DNA of 35,488 nt from Phoronis australis. Taxonomy: Eukaryota > Phoronida > Phoronidae. The notes beneath the pieces are model-generated. The model was not told the origin of the DNA and made no database searches. It saw only the letters and a program-made list of their open reading frames with translations. Position 1 is the first letter of the stretch. Each line of letters opens with the position of its first letter. The stretch spans positions 550,143 through 585,630 of the forward strand of contig NMRA01000263.1 of assembly GCA_002633005.1 (NCBI GenBank), given 5' to 3'. Shown one piece after another: positions 11,301 to 21,345 of this stretch. The translations under genes and the position numbers were made by a program.

Positions 11301-11982
11301 AGGTCATCTAGGACCTCAACTCTAAGTCAAATATCAAAAATACTGTGCTTTTTCAATCAGTAAAAGTATACATTTTCTGAAAAGACAAAGATTGAGGATT
11401 TGCTTCTTACTACTGTGTCTCTATTATTGCCATGTGACCACATTTTTAACTCAAATTTTCATGAGCAAGAAAGGTACATCCGGAGCAAAATAACCCCCCC
11501 CCACCAGTTGATTTTACTAAAACTATTCTTAAATGAAACTACGTTATGTCGCAATCAATTTTCAATTCACTTGGTTAGGGAATTTTTGATTATTCACTTA
11601 GTTTGGGTTTCATGCCAAATTGACTAGCAAAACACAAGGCAGTTTCGTAAAAAAACAGCAGTTTTATATGTGTATCTCTCGCTACACGAAAGCAAAATCC
11701 AACCAGCATTTTTGAGACATAACGTAAAGTTTTCATTTCAAAATTTTTTTAGTAAAATAGCTGGGGAGTTATTTTGCTATGAATTTATCTTTTTAGCACA
11801 TGAAAATTTGACTTAAAAATGTGATTACGTGACAATAACAAAGACAGAATAGTAAGAAATACATTTTTAGAATCCTTGATCTTTCTCCTTTCAGAAAATA
11901 TTTACTTTTAATGGTTGACAAAGCATAGTTTTTTGATATTTGACTTAGAGTTGAGGTTGTTTATTAAGGTCCTAGATAACCT
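11301..11982. repeat. ~680-bp near-palindrome (foldback element)
   Basis: AGGTCATCTAGGACC at 11301 is matched in inverse by GGTCCTAGATAACCT ending at 11982. The complementarity continues inward: TCAACTCTAAGTCAAATATC (11325-11334 region against 11936-11955), then TTTTCTGAAA, TCTTACTA-TGTCT, CACATTTTTAA-TCAAATTTT, AGCAAAATAAC and ACG-TTATGTC. This gives arms of ~255 bp around a ~170 bp centre. There is no coding content. It behaves like a long-hairpin MITE. If transcribed inside the kinase 3' UTR it would form a long imperfect dsRNA stem. Confidence 0.85.
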
Positions 11983-12026
11983 AAAGAGGAACAGGGACAA
12001 CAAATTGCAAAAAAGCACAAAAGCAG

Positions 12027-12050
12027 CACACACACACACAAACACACAAC
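12027..12050. repeat. CA-rich microsatellite
   Basis: A (CA)n run interrupted by one AAA, just outside the foldback element. Confidence 0.85.
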
Positions 12051-14328
12051 TAATTCAAGCAAAACATAGAACGAAGAGAGGAGAGGAGAGTTCGTCAACT
12101 TACAAAGTCATTGGTTTATATGTATGTCATTGTTTCAACTGCGTCATCCAATGCACAACTGTGCGATTTTGAAGGGCACGAGTCTTTACAATTTGCTCGT
12201 TTAAATACAGATGATATGAAGTCATGTCAGGGAATTGCGATGAAAGCCAACGCACAACAATGTTGGCCTAAAACAGCAAAATATACACGAAACAGTTGGG
12301 AAGGTCATGAACTAGGGAGAAACAACCATCAAGTTAATGATTGAGGATCAATGTCACACTTCTCTAGCAGACCAATTACATTGCTTGTCGTGTTTAGTGA
12401 AATCTGATTGGTGTAAAGTGTTTTGTGAAATCTGGACTGGTGCAGAGAAAGTGTTCGCAGTTAGAATTTCAACATACAGCAGCACAGGTGAACAAAAAAC
12501 ATCGAGACAAAGAAATCACAACGATGAACAAGCATCAAACAATTCACGATAAAATTTACATTAAAATGCTCAACAGAAGCCAATGAGACTAGACTGGCAC
12601 ACATATGATTCACAAATAGAATAAGTTTATTTTGCAGAGCCAAATATATTATTCAGGTCCACGTATTAGGAATGTTAAACAGAATGTAGTAATCACAAGC
12701 TAAGATTGACTCTACCAACTTTGCAGTGAGGAAATAAGTTGATGAAATCATGATTTTTTTCACAGGAAAAATTAAAAAGACAGGAGATGAAAACTAGACT
12801 GAAAGATGGGAAGTGCATGGTCAAGAAACATCTGGAAAACATTTTGAAAAGTAACTTTAAATAAAGGAAATACAAATATAGCCCTTCCTTCATGTCAATT
12901 GCCTGAAAATTTAGTGTGTTAACTTCGTCCTTGTGAGATATAACCCATATAAAAATATAGACATTCATAACAAACCTGATGCATCAAGACACCTACAAAT
13001 ACTAAACGATAACGTATTAACAAGTTCAGCACTCCACACTTCAATAAAAACTATTCTCTCAGACCCAAAGGTCAATCCAGCCTTACAAGGCAACAGTTAT
13101 TGCTATATTCCAATATTTGGCTCAGCTACATCTACTGTGACATGTTTCACTAAATACACAGCATACAATTGCTTATTAACTTCAAACGATTATTCTCAGT
13201 TGTCTAAAGTCTCGAATTCCGGCAAGCTAACAGGAAGTTATAGAGTTTGACCATATGTTGAGCGAGAACTTGAGAAGGGAAAGCAAATCTTTTTGTTGTT
13301 ATCTCAACTAAATCTGCGACTCTAAAGAGACAATTTTTAACATTAATCACTTTCCCCTGAGCCCAGTCAACTACGCAAGAAACGAAAAAAGACATAAAGG
13401 AACCATCAAACAGCCAGTCTTGTTTCTGTATTCAAATCCATTGAGCAAACACAATAATTGACTTGTCGAGAACTGTGTGCTCCCTGTGATTACTCAAACA
13501 GGAAGTGAATGCAGACGAAAAGCGTTCCTTTTGATTGGCTCTTCAAGTCACTTCACCATTGTTGCAAGCAGAGGTAAAAAGGCCCGGGGAAACATCAGTT
13601 AACATTGAAAACTGCTTTAATTAAATCACTAAGAACTGCATCTTTAGTAAAGGTAACGCCAAAAAACATTTGTTTACCGTATAAAACTTTTGCCAGAATA
13701 AAGAACGGATCAACATTCATTATAATCATATATGTAATGAAACATGCAGCCAAATATACATCTGATAGGATGTCCCAGAAATGTTGAACAAAAGTAATTA
13801 TGGAAATCGTTTTTCTAGGAACTGATGTTTTTCATATTCCATAAATCTCAAAGCATCTTTTACAAGGCACAGTAGTTAGGAAAATGTCATAGTTGACTCT
13901 AACTACAAAGAAAAGACAAACATATTTTTCAGACTCTGCACATGGTCAGCTGTCTCTCTCACAGCCTTTGCTTGCTCCACAGAACATTCCATTCCCATTC
14001 AACTACTGTGTCCTACATTCATATCAAACACAATTTCTAATGCAGAAACATAGAAAGAGCTTGTTTAATTGTTCTCCACCTTGGCACATCAGCTTTGTTG
14101 AAAAATTCTCAAAACCTTCAGCAACAGAGCTGCACAACTGGGTGTGTTTGGTGTCATAACATAAAAATGTTTTTCTCTTCTCAGTAATAAGAGTCAAATG
14201 TGAGTCCAACTTCTTTCTACAAATTGGAAAACAAACCAAACTTTGGGATTGTTGGAATATGAAAAACACCCCCAGTTACCACTAAAATCATTTCCTGGTA
14301 CTAATAATTTAGAATATTGTTTTCAACA

Positions 14329-14553
14329 TTTTTGGGATGCCTCGTACATCATACATGTATATGCGCATACATATATATGTACTCATAACAACAGATCATT
14401 ACAATTTCGGGACACCCTGTACATGTATATGTGCATATATATATATATATGTATATGAATAATGTACACATAACAACAAATCATTACAATTTTGGGGCAC
14501 CCTGTACATGTATGTGCACAATATATTTACACCTAACAACAGATCAATACAAC
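14329..14553. repeat. Three imperfect tandem copies of a 65-90 bp unit with AT/TA core
   Basis: Each copy starts TTTTGGG(A/G)-C-CC and runs through GTACATGTAT, a variable TATATA run, then CATAACAACA-ATCATTACAA. Copies begin near 14329, 14405 and 14491. Length differences come mostly from the (AT)n core. Confidence 0.85.
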
Positions 14554-15851
14554 TGGAAGACTTAAGGATTGGCACAGTGGCTCACAACACAACTTTTTAA
14601 GCTTCCCAAATATAAGAGCACTTACAGTAGCATCTTACCACCAATTAAATCTATTGGGTAATTTGAAAAAAATATCTGATTTATTTCAGATGACAGAGTA
14701 TCAACACTGGCCTGGTCCTTGAGATTTGTTAATATCATTCAGTGAATGAACTCTGGTACTAATGTTCGACAGGAAAACCTAAATGACATTTTGGTCCAAG
14801 ACATGATTTCAGTTATATGTGCATGAGTAATTTTGATTCAAGACGTGATTTAAGCTATTAAACCTCGTGTGGGATGTGTGAAAAAGCTGAACAGCAAAAG
14901 TTGATTAAAAACATGATTCACTTCATAAATTGTCAGAACTGTTCAAAATAACATTTTTCCTAAAAACTGAAGTAAAGGGAATTATACTTACAAAACTCTG
15001 AGTATTAAACAAGTAAAATTTCGAAATATTAATCTTCTCATTCAAATCTAAATGTTCAGTCCGATTTTGAACAGAAAACATTAATGCGCTATTAAAGAAC
15101 AGAAAACTATAGTGTGCATTTCAATCTCCATTCTTTGTCTATAAAATGCTCGCTAAATTTACCCAAGAATTTTTTGCCAGTAATAACATTGCCCTGGTTG
15201 AAAGCACCTGGCGTAAAATAAGACACGCTACGCTGTGATGAGACCCTACTGTAGTTTCTAAACTTGCATAGCCTGCACTGGCAGTATACAATGTAAAGAC
15301 AAGAAATGGTAGCTGTACAACACAGCGCATCACATGCATTAGCTACATCAACATGCACTCTTAGAGTGTAACAACACAAATTGCTAGTGTCTCCTGTCAA
15401 CACCAGGTGGCAATGAAATGGCAAAAATGATGAACCAAGTAAGTTTTGAAAAACCATAATAGCAAATGATCAAATAGTGAGTGATGGTGGCTGTTCAATC
15501 AACAATATCAGGCACTTCCAATTAAAACACGAGATTACCAAACTTTACTCATGATCAACTCACAAATTGTCGCAGAGCATGGAAACTGAGTGACAGTGTA
15601 TAATTTGCGACTCACTTTTGCTGGTTATGAGCCGTGATTTTTGAAGAAATTGGAGGAAAGCAAACAAAAAGTCTGTTATTAAAGAACAAGCAAAAACTGA
15701 AATGCCAGAAAATGCCAACAGGGGACCTTAGCAGAGAGAGAATGCAACGATGTTTCTCTGACGACGAGTTTGGCGATCTTTGTTCGAGATCATAGAGAGG
15801 CGAGATGTCAACGAGTGTGCATAAGAAGACAGCATACAACAAAACGCAAAA

Positions 15852-16055
15852 TCAGCTCCGCATAGATTCATGCCGGTAGATGTATTTGTCAGGTTTGTGG
15901 TTGGAGTCTTCACCTTTTTGACCAAGGTCCTGCCACACTTTGAAGTTATTGTCCTTGCGGAAGGACTCCCAGCGCACGTCATCTGACTCATGGGTAAGAT
16001 AGCGACACCCGACCTCGGACTCAAGTATTCGCAGGTCACACCAGGTCAAGTAATC
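15852..16055 (-). CDS. PRKD: PKD terminal coding exon
   Basis: The acceptor is CGTTATTCAG. The exon reads [20 protein letters not shown] then [20 protein letters not shown] and a 27-residue tail ending RHESMRS and TGA (15852-15854). THESDD-RW is PKD-specific. The tail beyond it is not conserved with the vertebrate paralogues. Confidence 0.94.
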   Translation of the reverse strand, partial: DYLTWCDLRILESEVGCRYLTHESDDVRWESFRKDNNFKVWQDLGQKGEDSNHKPDKYIYRHESMRS

Positions 16056-19000
16056 CTGAATAACGAGAAAAACAGATTATAAATTACAAAGTCATCCTTT
16101 AATTTAAACACTCTGGTTATGTTAACATAGTGATAAGAGTTTGATTGTTATTTCATTTGGTATTTTAATTACAGTACACTTACTATTTATAATTGTTCTT
16201 GGGCATTTACATTGAAGTTTTACGCTAAGCGATAGGTGAACTACGGCATCTGTCTATGATCTCAGCAGGTAGTCCATGATTTGAATACGCATTTTTGATC
16301 AAACCAGCTATATTAAGCCGGTGATAAATGACGATTAAGTAACTTAGCATTTTCCCAATTTTGCAATTATTGACAATGAAAATGGAAGTTAAAATAGCTA
16401 CTGAAATTTATGTAAACAACAGTATTGGCACATGATTAGCATTCAATCACTGGTCCTCTTCACCAGAAACTTCCAGTTGTAAATATCGTAACATGTTTTA
16501 TGCCGTGCTTCAAAATAGCCATCAAAAAATTTCGAGGGGTGCGTTTTTGAGTATATAATTAATCAAAAACAACAGAATAGCATATAATAGTAAAATCAGC
16601 ATTTGATCTCATAATTAATAGAAACATCTAATTGATGATCATTCTCTACATGACGTCCTACAGCTGAACACTATCCGTGTCATATGCTCTTACAATAATC
16701 TGAATGGTTATTGTACAACCACGTGCCATCATTATCTTGCAGGGGAAAGATAACAACCCTGGCTAATAACATCACCCACATAAAAACAAACAAGTTATAC
16801 ATAATTTAAAACATATTCACAGAGCTTATCTTATCCCTAGTACCTAGCCACAAAAGTCTGTTAAAGTTGGTCTATTTGAACGGATTAACTGTCTCATGCC
16901 TGGCTTAATAATTATACATTCAAGTAACAGGTAATGACCAAAAGTCAATCCAATAATTCTCCATTTTGTACAACCACCAACTTAATTACCACTCACCCCT
17001 CCCATCTCTAACCACAGACTAACTGTGCTGTGAACAGACTGCCTCCACTTTACCATCAGTCAAATTATGACTCACCTCCACCCAACACCTAAAGCCGTAG
17101 TAGTAGTATTCTTTCTATTGATGAAAATATCCGTAAAATGCAATTTGCACAATAAAACGTAAAGTAGATTTTGATAATAAAAACTGTTCAGATAGTATAC
17201 CTGCATCCAGACATGAGCAAGGGCTTTATCCACAGTGAAACGTTTGCGAACTTTGACCTCTAGCAAGTTGCCAATCAGTTCGATACCTGTTAAAATAAAA
17301 AATATGCAATATATCGACAATTAATTTGTTTTTCATCCACTAGAGTAAGAAAAGGAAAGTAAAGTAAGTGGTTATTGGTATTTATTAATGTCATCTTTAA
17401 TATACATATGTTCAACAGTATGTTAATTCTTTGCAATATCATATTCATTCAAATAAATAATTAACATCCACCAGCAACATCTATTCATGCACCTTTCAAA
17501 GTCTATTGCAGCACAACGCCATATGTTTTATCCAAACCTTTACAGCCCAAATGAAACAACTAGTAACGCCACTTAATGATTCACCAAAGAACCAACCATT
17601 CCTTAACAGACAACTCATTGCACTTAATCTTAAGCAATAACCACTTCCTATCTCAACATATCACTTCATATCTATTATGAAGTGACCAAGTCCAATTTTG
17701 TAACTGAATGTGGCATCGCAACCAATGAAGCCTGGTACAGTGGAAGCAAAAGTATTCAGACAAAATTACCCAGAATTCCGTCACGACAACTGGGCAGAAG
17801 TTAGTCATTGCTAAAGTCATACTCTTTGCTTATGACTGAGAATGAAGGGAAATTAACAAGAAAGTAAGGTGCCAAGCCATTTTGTAATTAAAATTTTGCC
17901 GCCCCAATAGTTATTACGTAATTTTTACTTTTTAAGTTGTCTTGACAGAACTGTGTAATTACTTAGGTCTTGTAGTGTAGTTAACCATGGTTGTCGCAAA
18001 GTACATCTCATAACTGTTACAGTTCATATAATGCAGAGGAGAAAACGTGATGTAGTTACCCTCTCTTGAAATCTCCTTCCACGGGTTCGGTGGGAACATG
18101 AAGGCTGCATTCTGAATTTGATCGCTGATTTCTTCATCTTCATTGAATGGGAAAGTTCCACTCAGACTGAAGAAAAATTCACGATCACAAATATGTAAAA
18201 CACAAGTCAGTAAACATTGAAACTAATTTTCTCCATTGCCATGATGCCAGGATTGGCTAAAATTTCCAAGTCAATAGAGTCTAGGTCAAAACAGTACATC
18301 CAAATTTTCTGGTGCATAAGTGCTACAATGTCAATAAACTCAATTGTCTAAATGTTACTTCTTTATACTGCTGACCAATATCGACTTCACTGTCCTAAAA
18401 ATGAGTCACGACCATTATCTGTAATTATACCATGTGAACGTTTCCATAAACATTAGATTTGGTCAGATTATCTTCAGATGTAACCAGAATAAAAAATCCG
18501 GACACATTACAAAGTTATACACTCATACCTTCATATTGACCATTGCCATGGTAATGCGAATTTAAACTTTTTAGGCAAGTAACGCGTATCACACCTTGAT
18601 TCGATCCCACACACTCTCATTTTAAAGTCATCTACATTCTGATGTCACATTTAAACCACGTGCTACATGCAAACTTGTATCAAGGCACTGCACTTACCAT
18701 CATCACACTATTGCACAAAACATGTGTTTTCAAAGACTGAAATGTTCACTGAATTTTAATATATGTCATATGCGCAGAATAATTTTGTGATCACAATGAT
18801 GTAACCAAATGGCGTTAGTTGATTGTTTTGCAACATAACGATCATTGCATGACCGCAGAGTTTGATCTCCTTCCCCAAATGCAATTGATTGTTCCACTGT
18901 ACATTCCAAGCAACTTCTGAAAGTTTTTTCAAAAGTTCTTCATAACATTTTTCAGTAAAGAACTGGTAGGTGACAACCGAGCGAGTGACTGACATGCATT

Positions 19001-21345
19001 CCAAAGCCCAGACATAGCCTCCTTCCATGAATAACTTAATATCAAATGCAATCATATGATGAAACAGCTACTGACAATCACACTCAATCAAATTGGTTTT
19101 CAGACCCCACAAGTGTGACAATGATCTTGGCTCTGCCATACTCACTAACACATTTTTGGGGTCTGAAAACCAGCATAACGACCTCGGGACATTCAATAAT
19201 TGTATCATATTGGTCATTAAAGGCAATGCCAAGCGACCGTTTCTGCTTTTGATAATGTCTTCTGCTTCCCCTTCTCAAAAATTGTCCCTTTGCCAACATA
19301 TTTTTGAGCAGAGTTACGTAATGTTGACGATTTCCACGACATGTTGTTCAGCAGTTCTAGGTGGGTCGCCTCATGGATGTGACGGTCTCACCACCTGGTG
19401 ATTAGCAAGTGCCCAATATTTGACACATTCCTTTTTCTATCTTGTACAAGGCAACAAAACAGAATTCTTCAGATTTTTCCCACTAGCCTCCTATTGTTGA
19501 TTTAGAACAAAGCTGCAACAAGCTCCTTAGTTCAGTGCATTCCAAACTCTATAAAGCAAAATGTTATGACCACCTCAAATTGACCGTACCTGACGTAAAC
19601 AATCACACCAACAGACCACATGTCAAGTGATCGGTTGTATCGTTTGCTCTTCAAAACTTCGGGAGCTAGAATAAAATTAGAAGGACCCAGCATTAGATCA
19701 CATGTATAATTTCCTCCAAAAGACAAACTCGGTGAGAAGGAAAGTGTGTGAAGAGAGAGGTTACAGTGGAAGTCATGACTAGAATATCAGGCTTTTTCAG
19801 TCATGACTAGAGTTTTAGTCAAGTTCCAATTATGCAAATGAACTGACTAAAATGTGACTAAACCGATTCAAATATATCATGGATAAACTTTAAGTCCGAT
19901 TTTCATCATGACTAAAACAAACCATCTCCTGTGTCTGAAATGTGACTAAAATATAACTAAAACATGACTAACCTAGGGCAAGGAAAGGATGCTCTGTGAA
20001 TGATGGTTGTTCATGTTCAAGTTCTGTGGTAAGAATGTTTTGAGTGTGGTACGTGGCAAGTGTTATGTTGCGGGTGGTAAGAGTTTAATGGCCTATGGTA
20101 AGGATTTGTTTCGTAGTAAGAGTTCAGCGACCTGGTGTAAGAGTTTGTTTTATACTTACAGTTCAGAGACCTGTGGTGGGGCTTTGTTTCATGATAAGAG
20201 TTCAGAGGCCCATGGTAAGGATTTGTTTCAAAAATGCAACACTGATCTCGATAATGCGACTCACCCAGATATGCAGGTGTCCCCACTACGGACCTACGGA
20301 ATGACTTCTCACCAATAATGCGAGCAAACCCAAAGTCACACAGCTTCACCTGAAACATTTAATACCGTAATGATAAAAAACTCATCATTTTCTTGGAGGT
20401 GATAGAAGTAATTAAGCTTCAGGGATTGGGAACACTTTGTCAGTAAATGTGTTAGGAATGTTCTTCTCACACCAAAAGGACTTTCGAACAAATTCTTGCT
20501 CGAGTCATTGAATGTAGTATTTGAATTATTACCAAATATGTTTAAGCCATTTCAATTAGGTTTGAACGAAGTCGCTGTTCATTACAGCAGTCAAAACAAA
20601 AAATGACTGTGTTCACTTGTGTTAGCCAACTCAGACAACTCTGCCTAGTCTCAGTTAAATTGACTAGAGCTAAAATCCATCACCATAATCATAATTGGTC
20701 AATAATCTCTCTACGTAGGCTGGACTTCAAGACAGAGTAGCAGAGGAACGACCAAAAGATAATGCTTCAGCTGAAGCTTCCTATAGATCACTGAGTGGCT
20801 CTTTGGCTGTTTATTGTGGACTAAAAGAGTGAATGTCTTCAACTAAGGTACTGAAATAATGATAGTTGGAGTACACCACTGATGTATCTTAAAGTTTACA
20901 CTAAAGGAACTTGCATTGATCCACTCCTTGAACTGTTAAGTTTCTGGTGCTTGACTCTCCTCCATACAGTGGATTATGGGAAAGACCTGGGGGTTCTCTT
21001 CTACACAACGGTTAGAGAATGGGCACTGGATATAATGTCACATATTACGTTTGCTTACCCATACTACGCATGGCAAAATACTGACCCAAACGAAGACGAT
21101 ACCACCCATATCACGAAGTGAGAATACATGGCAACCAAAACGGTATCTGAGACAACAATGACTCTTCAGCACTGGTGGCAAGCTCCTACCAACCTCCCCT
21201 GTAGAAGAGGCACCCCAACGACAGACCAATTATGTATTTTACTCACCTGAGGGAATGGTGCCTCAGAGGACAGTAAGACGTTCTCTGGCTTCAGGTCACA
21301 ATGGACTATACTCTTGGAATGAAGGTGCTTCAGCGCCACCAGGAT
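15852..21345 (-). CDS. PRKD: Protein kinase D family Ser/Thr kinase, C-terminal kinase region (5' exons not found)
   Basis: PKD is a diacylglycerol/PKC-activated CAMK-group kinase acting at Golgi, plasma membrane and nucleus. Six - strand exons join in frame: 21247-21345, 20265-20349, 19590-19665, 18060-18166, 17201-17286 and 15852-16055. Phases agree at every GT/AG junction and they give 218 residues. Seen in order: catalytic loop [11 protein letters not shown] within [20 protein letters not shown], the two activation-loop serines (codons 20302-20304 and 20290-20292), [56 protein letters not shown] and THESDDVRW. This spacing is diagnostic of PKD. Missing are the N-lobe, PH and two C1 domains. 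The usual HPW near the domain end is HVW, and the short tail ends RHESMRS without the PKD1-type PDZ ligand. Confidence 0.95.
16056..17200 (-). other. Last PKD intron
   Basis: This 1145-base AT-rich intron has no coding segment and no repeat that I could recognise. Confidence 0.8.
17201..17286 (-). CDS. PRKD: PKD exon: end of kinase domain
   Basis: The acceptor is TTTAACAG and the donor GTATAC. It reads [20 protein letters not shown] then ALAHVWMQ. The subdomain XI Arg (VRKRF) is present; the common HPW is HVW. Confidence 0.94.
17287..18059 (-). other. PKD intron
   Basis: This 773-base intron has GTAACT donor and TTTAACAG acceptor. Nothing else is visible in it. Confidence 0.8.
18060..18166 (-). 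CDS. PRKD: PKD exon: FPFNEDEEI
   Basis: The acceptor is TTTCTTCAG and the donor GTAACT. It reads [20 protein letters not shown] then [15 protein letters not shown]. It ends one base into a Gly codon completed by the next exon. Confidence 0.95.
18167..19589 (-). other. PKD intron with a strong hairpin
   Basis: This 1423-base intron has GTACGG donor. The hairpin at 19093-19173 is its only clear structure. Overlapping open frames around 19046-19401 on both strands reflect that inverted repeat and resemble no known protein. Confidence 0.75.
19093..19173. repeat. Short perfect-stem inverted repeat
   Basis: GGTTTTCAGACCCC in the left arm and GGGGTCTGAAAACC in the right arm are exact complements. 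Extension through CACAAGTGT/ACACATTTTTG is partial. The loop is ~35 bases. The pairing stops sharply outside the stem. Confidence 0.85.
19590..19665 (-). CDS. PRKD: PKD exon: APE and DMWSVGV
   Basis: The acceptor is TTATTCTAG and the donor GTACGG. It completes Ala, then reads [20 protein letters not shown] and IVYV, ending two bases into Ser. These are kinase subdomains VIII-IX. Confidence 0.95.
19778..19974. repeat. Degenerate TGACTA(A/G)-rich tract
   Basis: The word TGACTA followed by A or G recurs at least eight times here (for example near 19779, 19803, 19842, 19855, 19909, 19944 and 19966). It is often preceded by CA or TG. It looks like an old, decayed tandem repeat. Confidence 0.65.
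20060..20232. repeat. ~40-bp tandem array in PKD intron
   Basis: Four diverged units follow the pattern TAAGAGTTCAG-G-CCTGTGG then TAAG-(A/G)TTTGTTT-(8 bases). Unit starts are near 20080, 20118, 20158 and 20196. Several units contain GGTAAG on the + strand. The array begins within 35 bases of the kinase exon at 20265. Confidence 0.85.
20265..20349 (-). CDS. PRKD: PKD exon: DFG and activation loop
   Basis: The exon lies between AACATTTCAG-type acceptor TTTCAG and donor GTGAGT. It reads [20 protein letters not shown] then [11 protein letters not shown] Asp is at 20335-20337. Both PKD activation-loop serines are kept. The frame stays open into the following intron, through a tandem repeat, to a stop at 20017. 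Confidence 0.96.
20350..21246 (-). other. PKD intron
   Basis: This 897-base intron has GTGAGT donor and TTTCAG acceptor. The open frames at 20882-21121 (+) and 21038-21229 (-) match nothing I know. Confidence 0.8.
21247..21345 (-). CDS. PRKD: PKD exon: catalytic loop
   Basis: The acceptor on the - strand is CTTGTAG and the donor GTGAGT. It reads [20 protein letters not shown] then [13 protein letters not shown]. The catalytic Asp (HCD, as in the PKD family rather than HRD) is at 21295-21297. It is phase 0 at both ends. This is the most upstream PKD exon I can find. Confidence 0.95.

Larger units (their letters stand above)
10629..15851 (-). other. PKD 3' flank / probable long 3' UTR
   Basis: These 5.2 kb separate the kinase stop codon from the distal polyadenylation signal. 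No gene is supported on either strand; the longest open frames (12933-13250 + and 15107-15457 -) have no domain resemblance. The region contains the 29-bp minisatellite (10774-10897), the long near-palindrome (11301-11982), a CA run (12027-12050) and an AT-rich triplicate repeat (14329-14553). Treating it all as UTR is inference. Confidence 0.45.
19666..20264 (-). other. PKD intron with two repeat tracts
   Basis: This 599-base intron lies between the activation-loop and APE exons. It holds the ~40-bp tandem array at 20060-20232 and a degenerate TGACTAAA-rich tract at 19778-19974. Confidence 0.85.

Noticed and set aside
12933-13250. 105-codon open frame on the + strand
   Set aside because: It lies in the PKD 3' region. 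It has no domain, no family resemblance and no splice context; chance is sufficient in this sequence length.
15107-15457. 116-codon open frame on the - strand just after the PKD stop
   Set aside because: It lies in the 3' UTR and is rich in Cys by chance composition, with no recognisable motif.
18590-18615. tRNA B-box-like GATTCGATCCC
   Set aside because: No A-box at a suitable distance and no cloverleaf pairing could be drawn.
20007-20318. + strand frame opposite the PKD activation-loop exon
   Set aside because: It is created by the ~40-bp tandem repeat and overlaps the kinase exon in antisense; no gene features.
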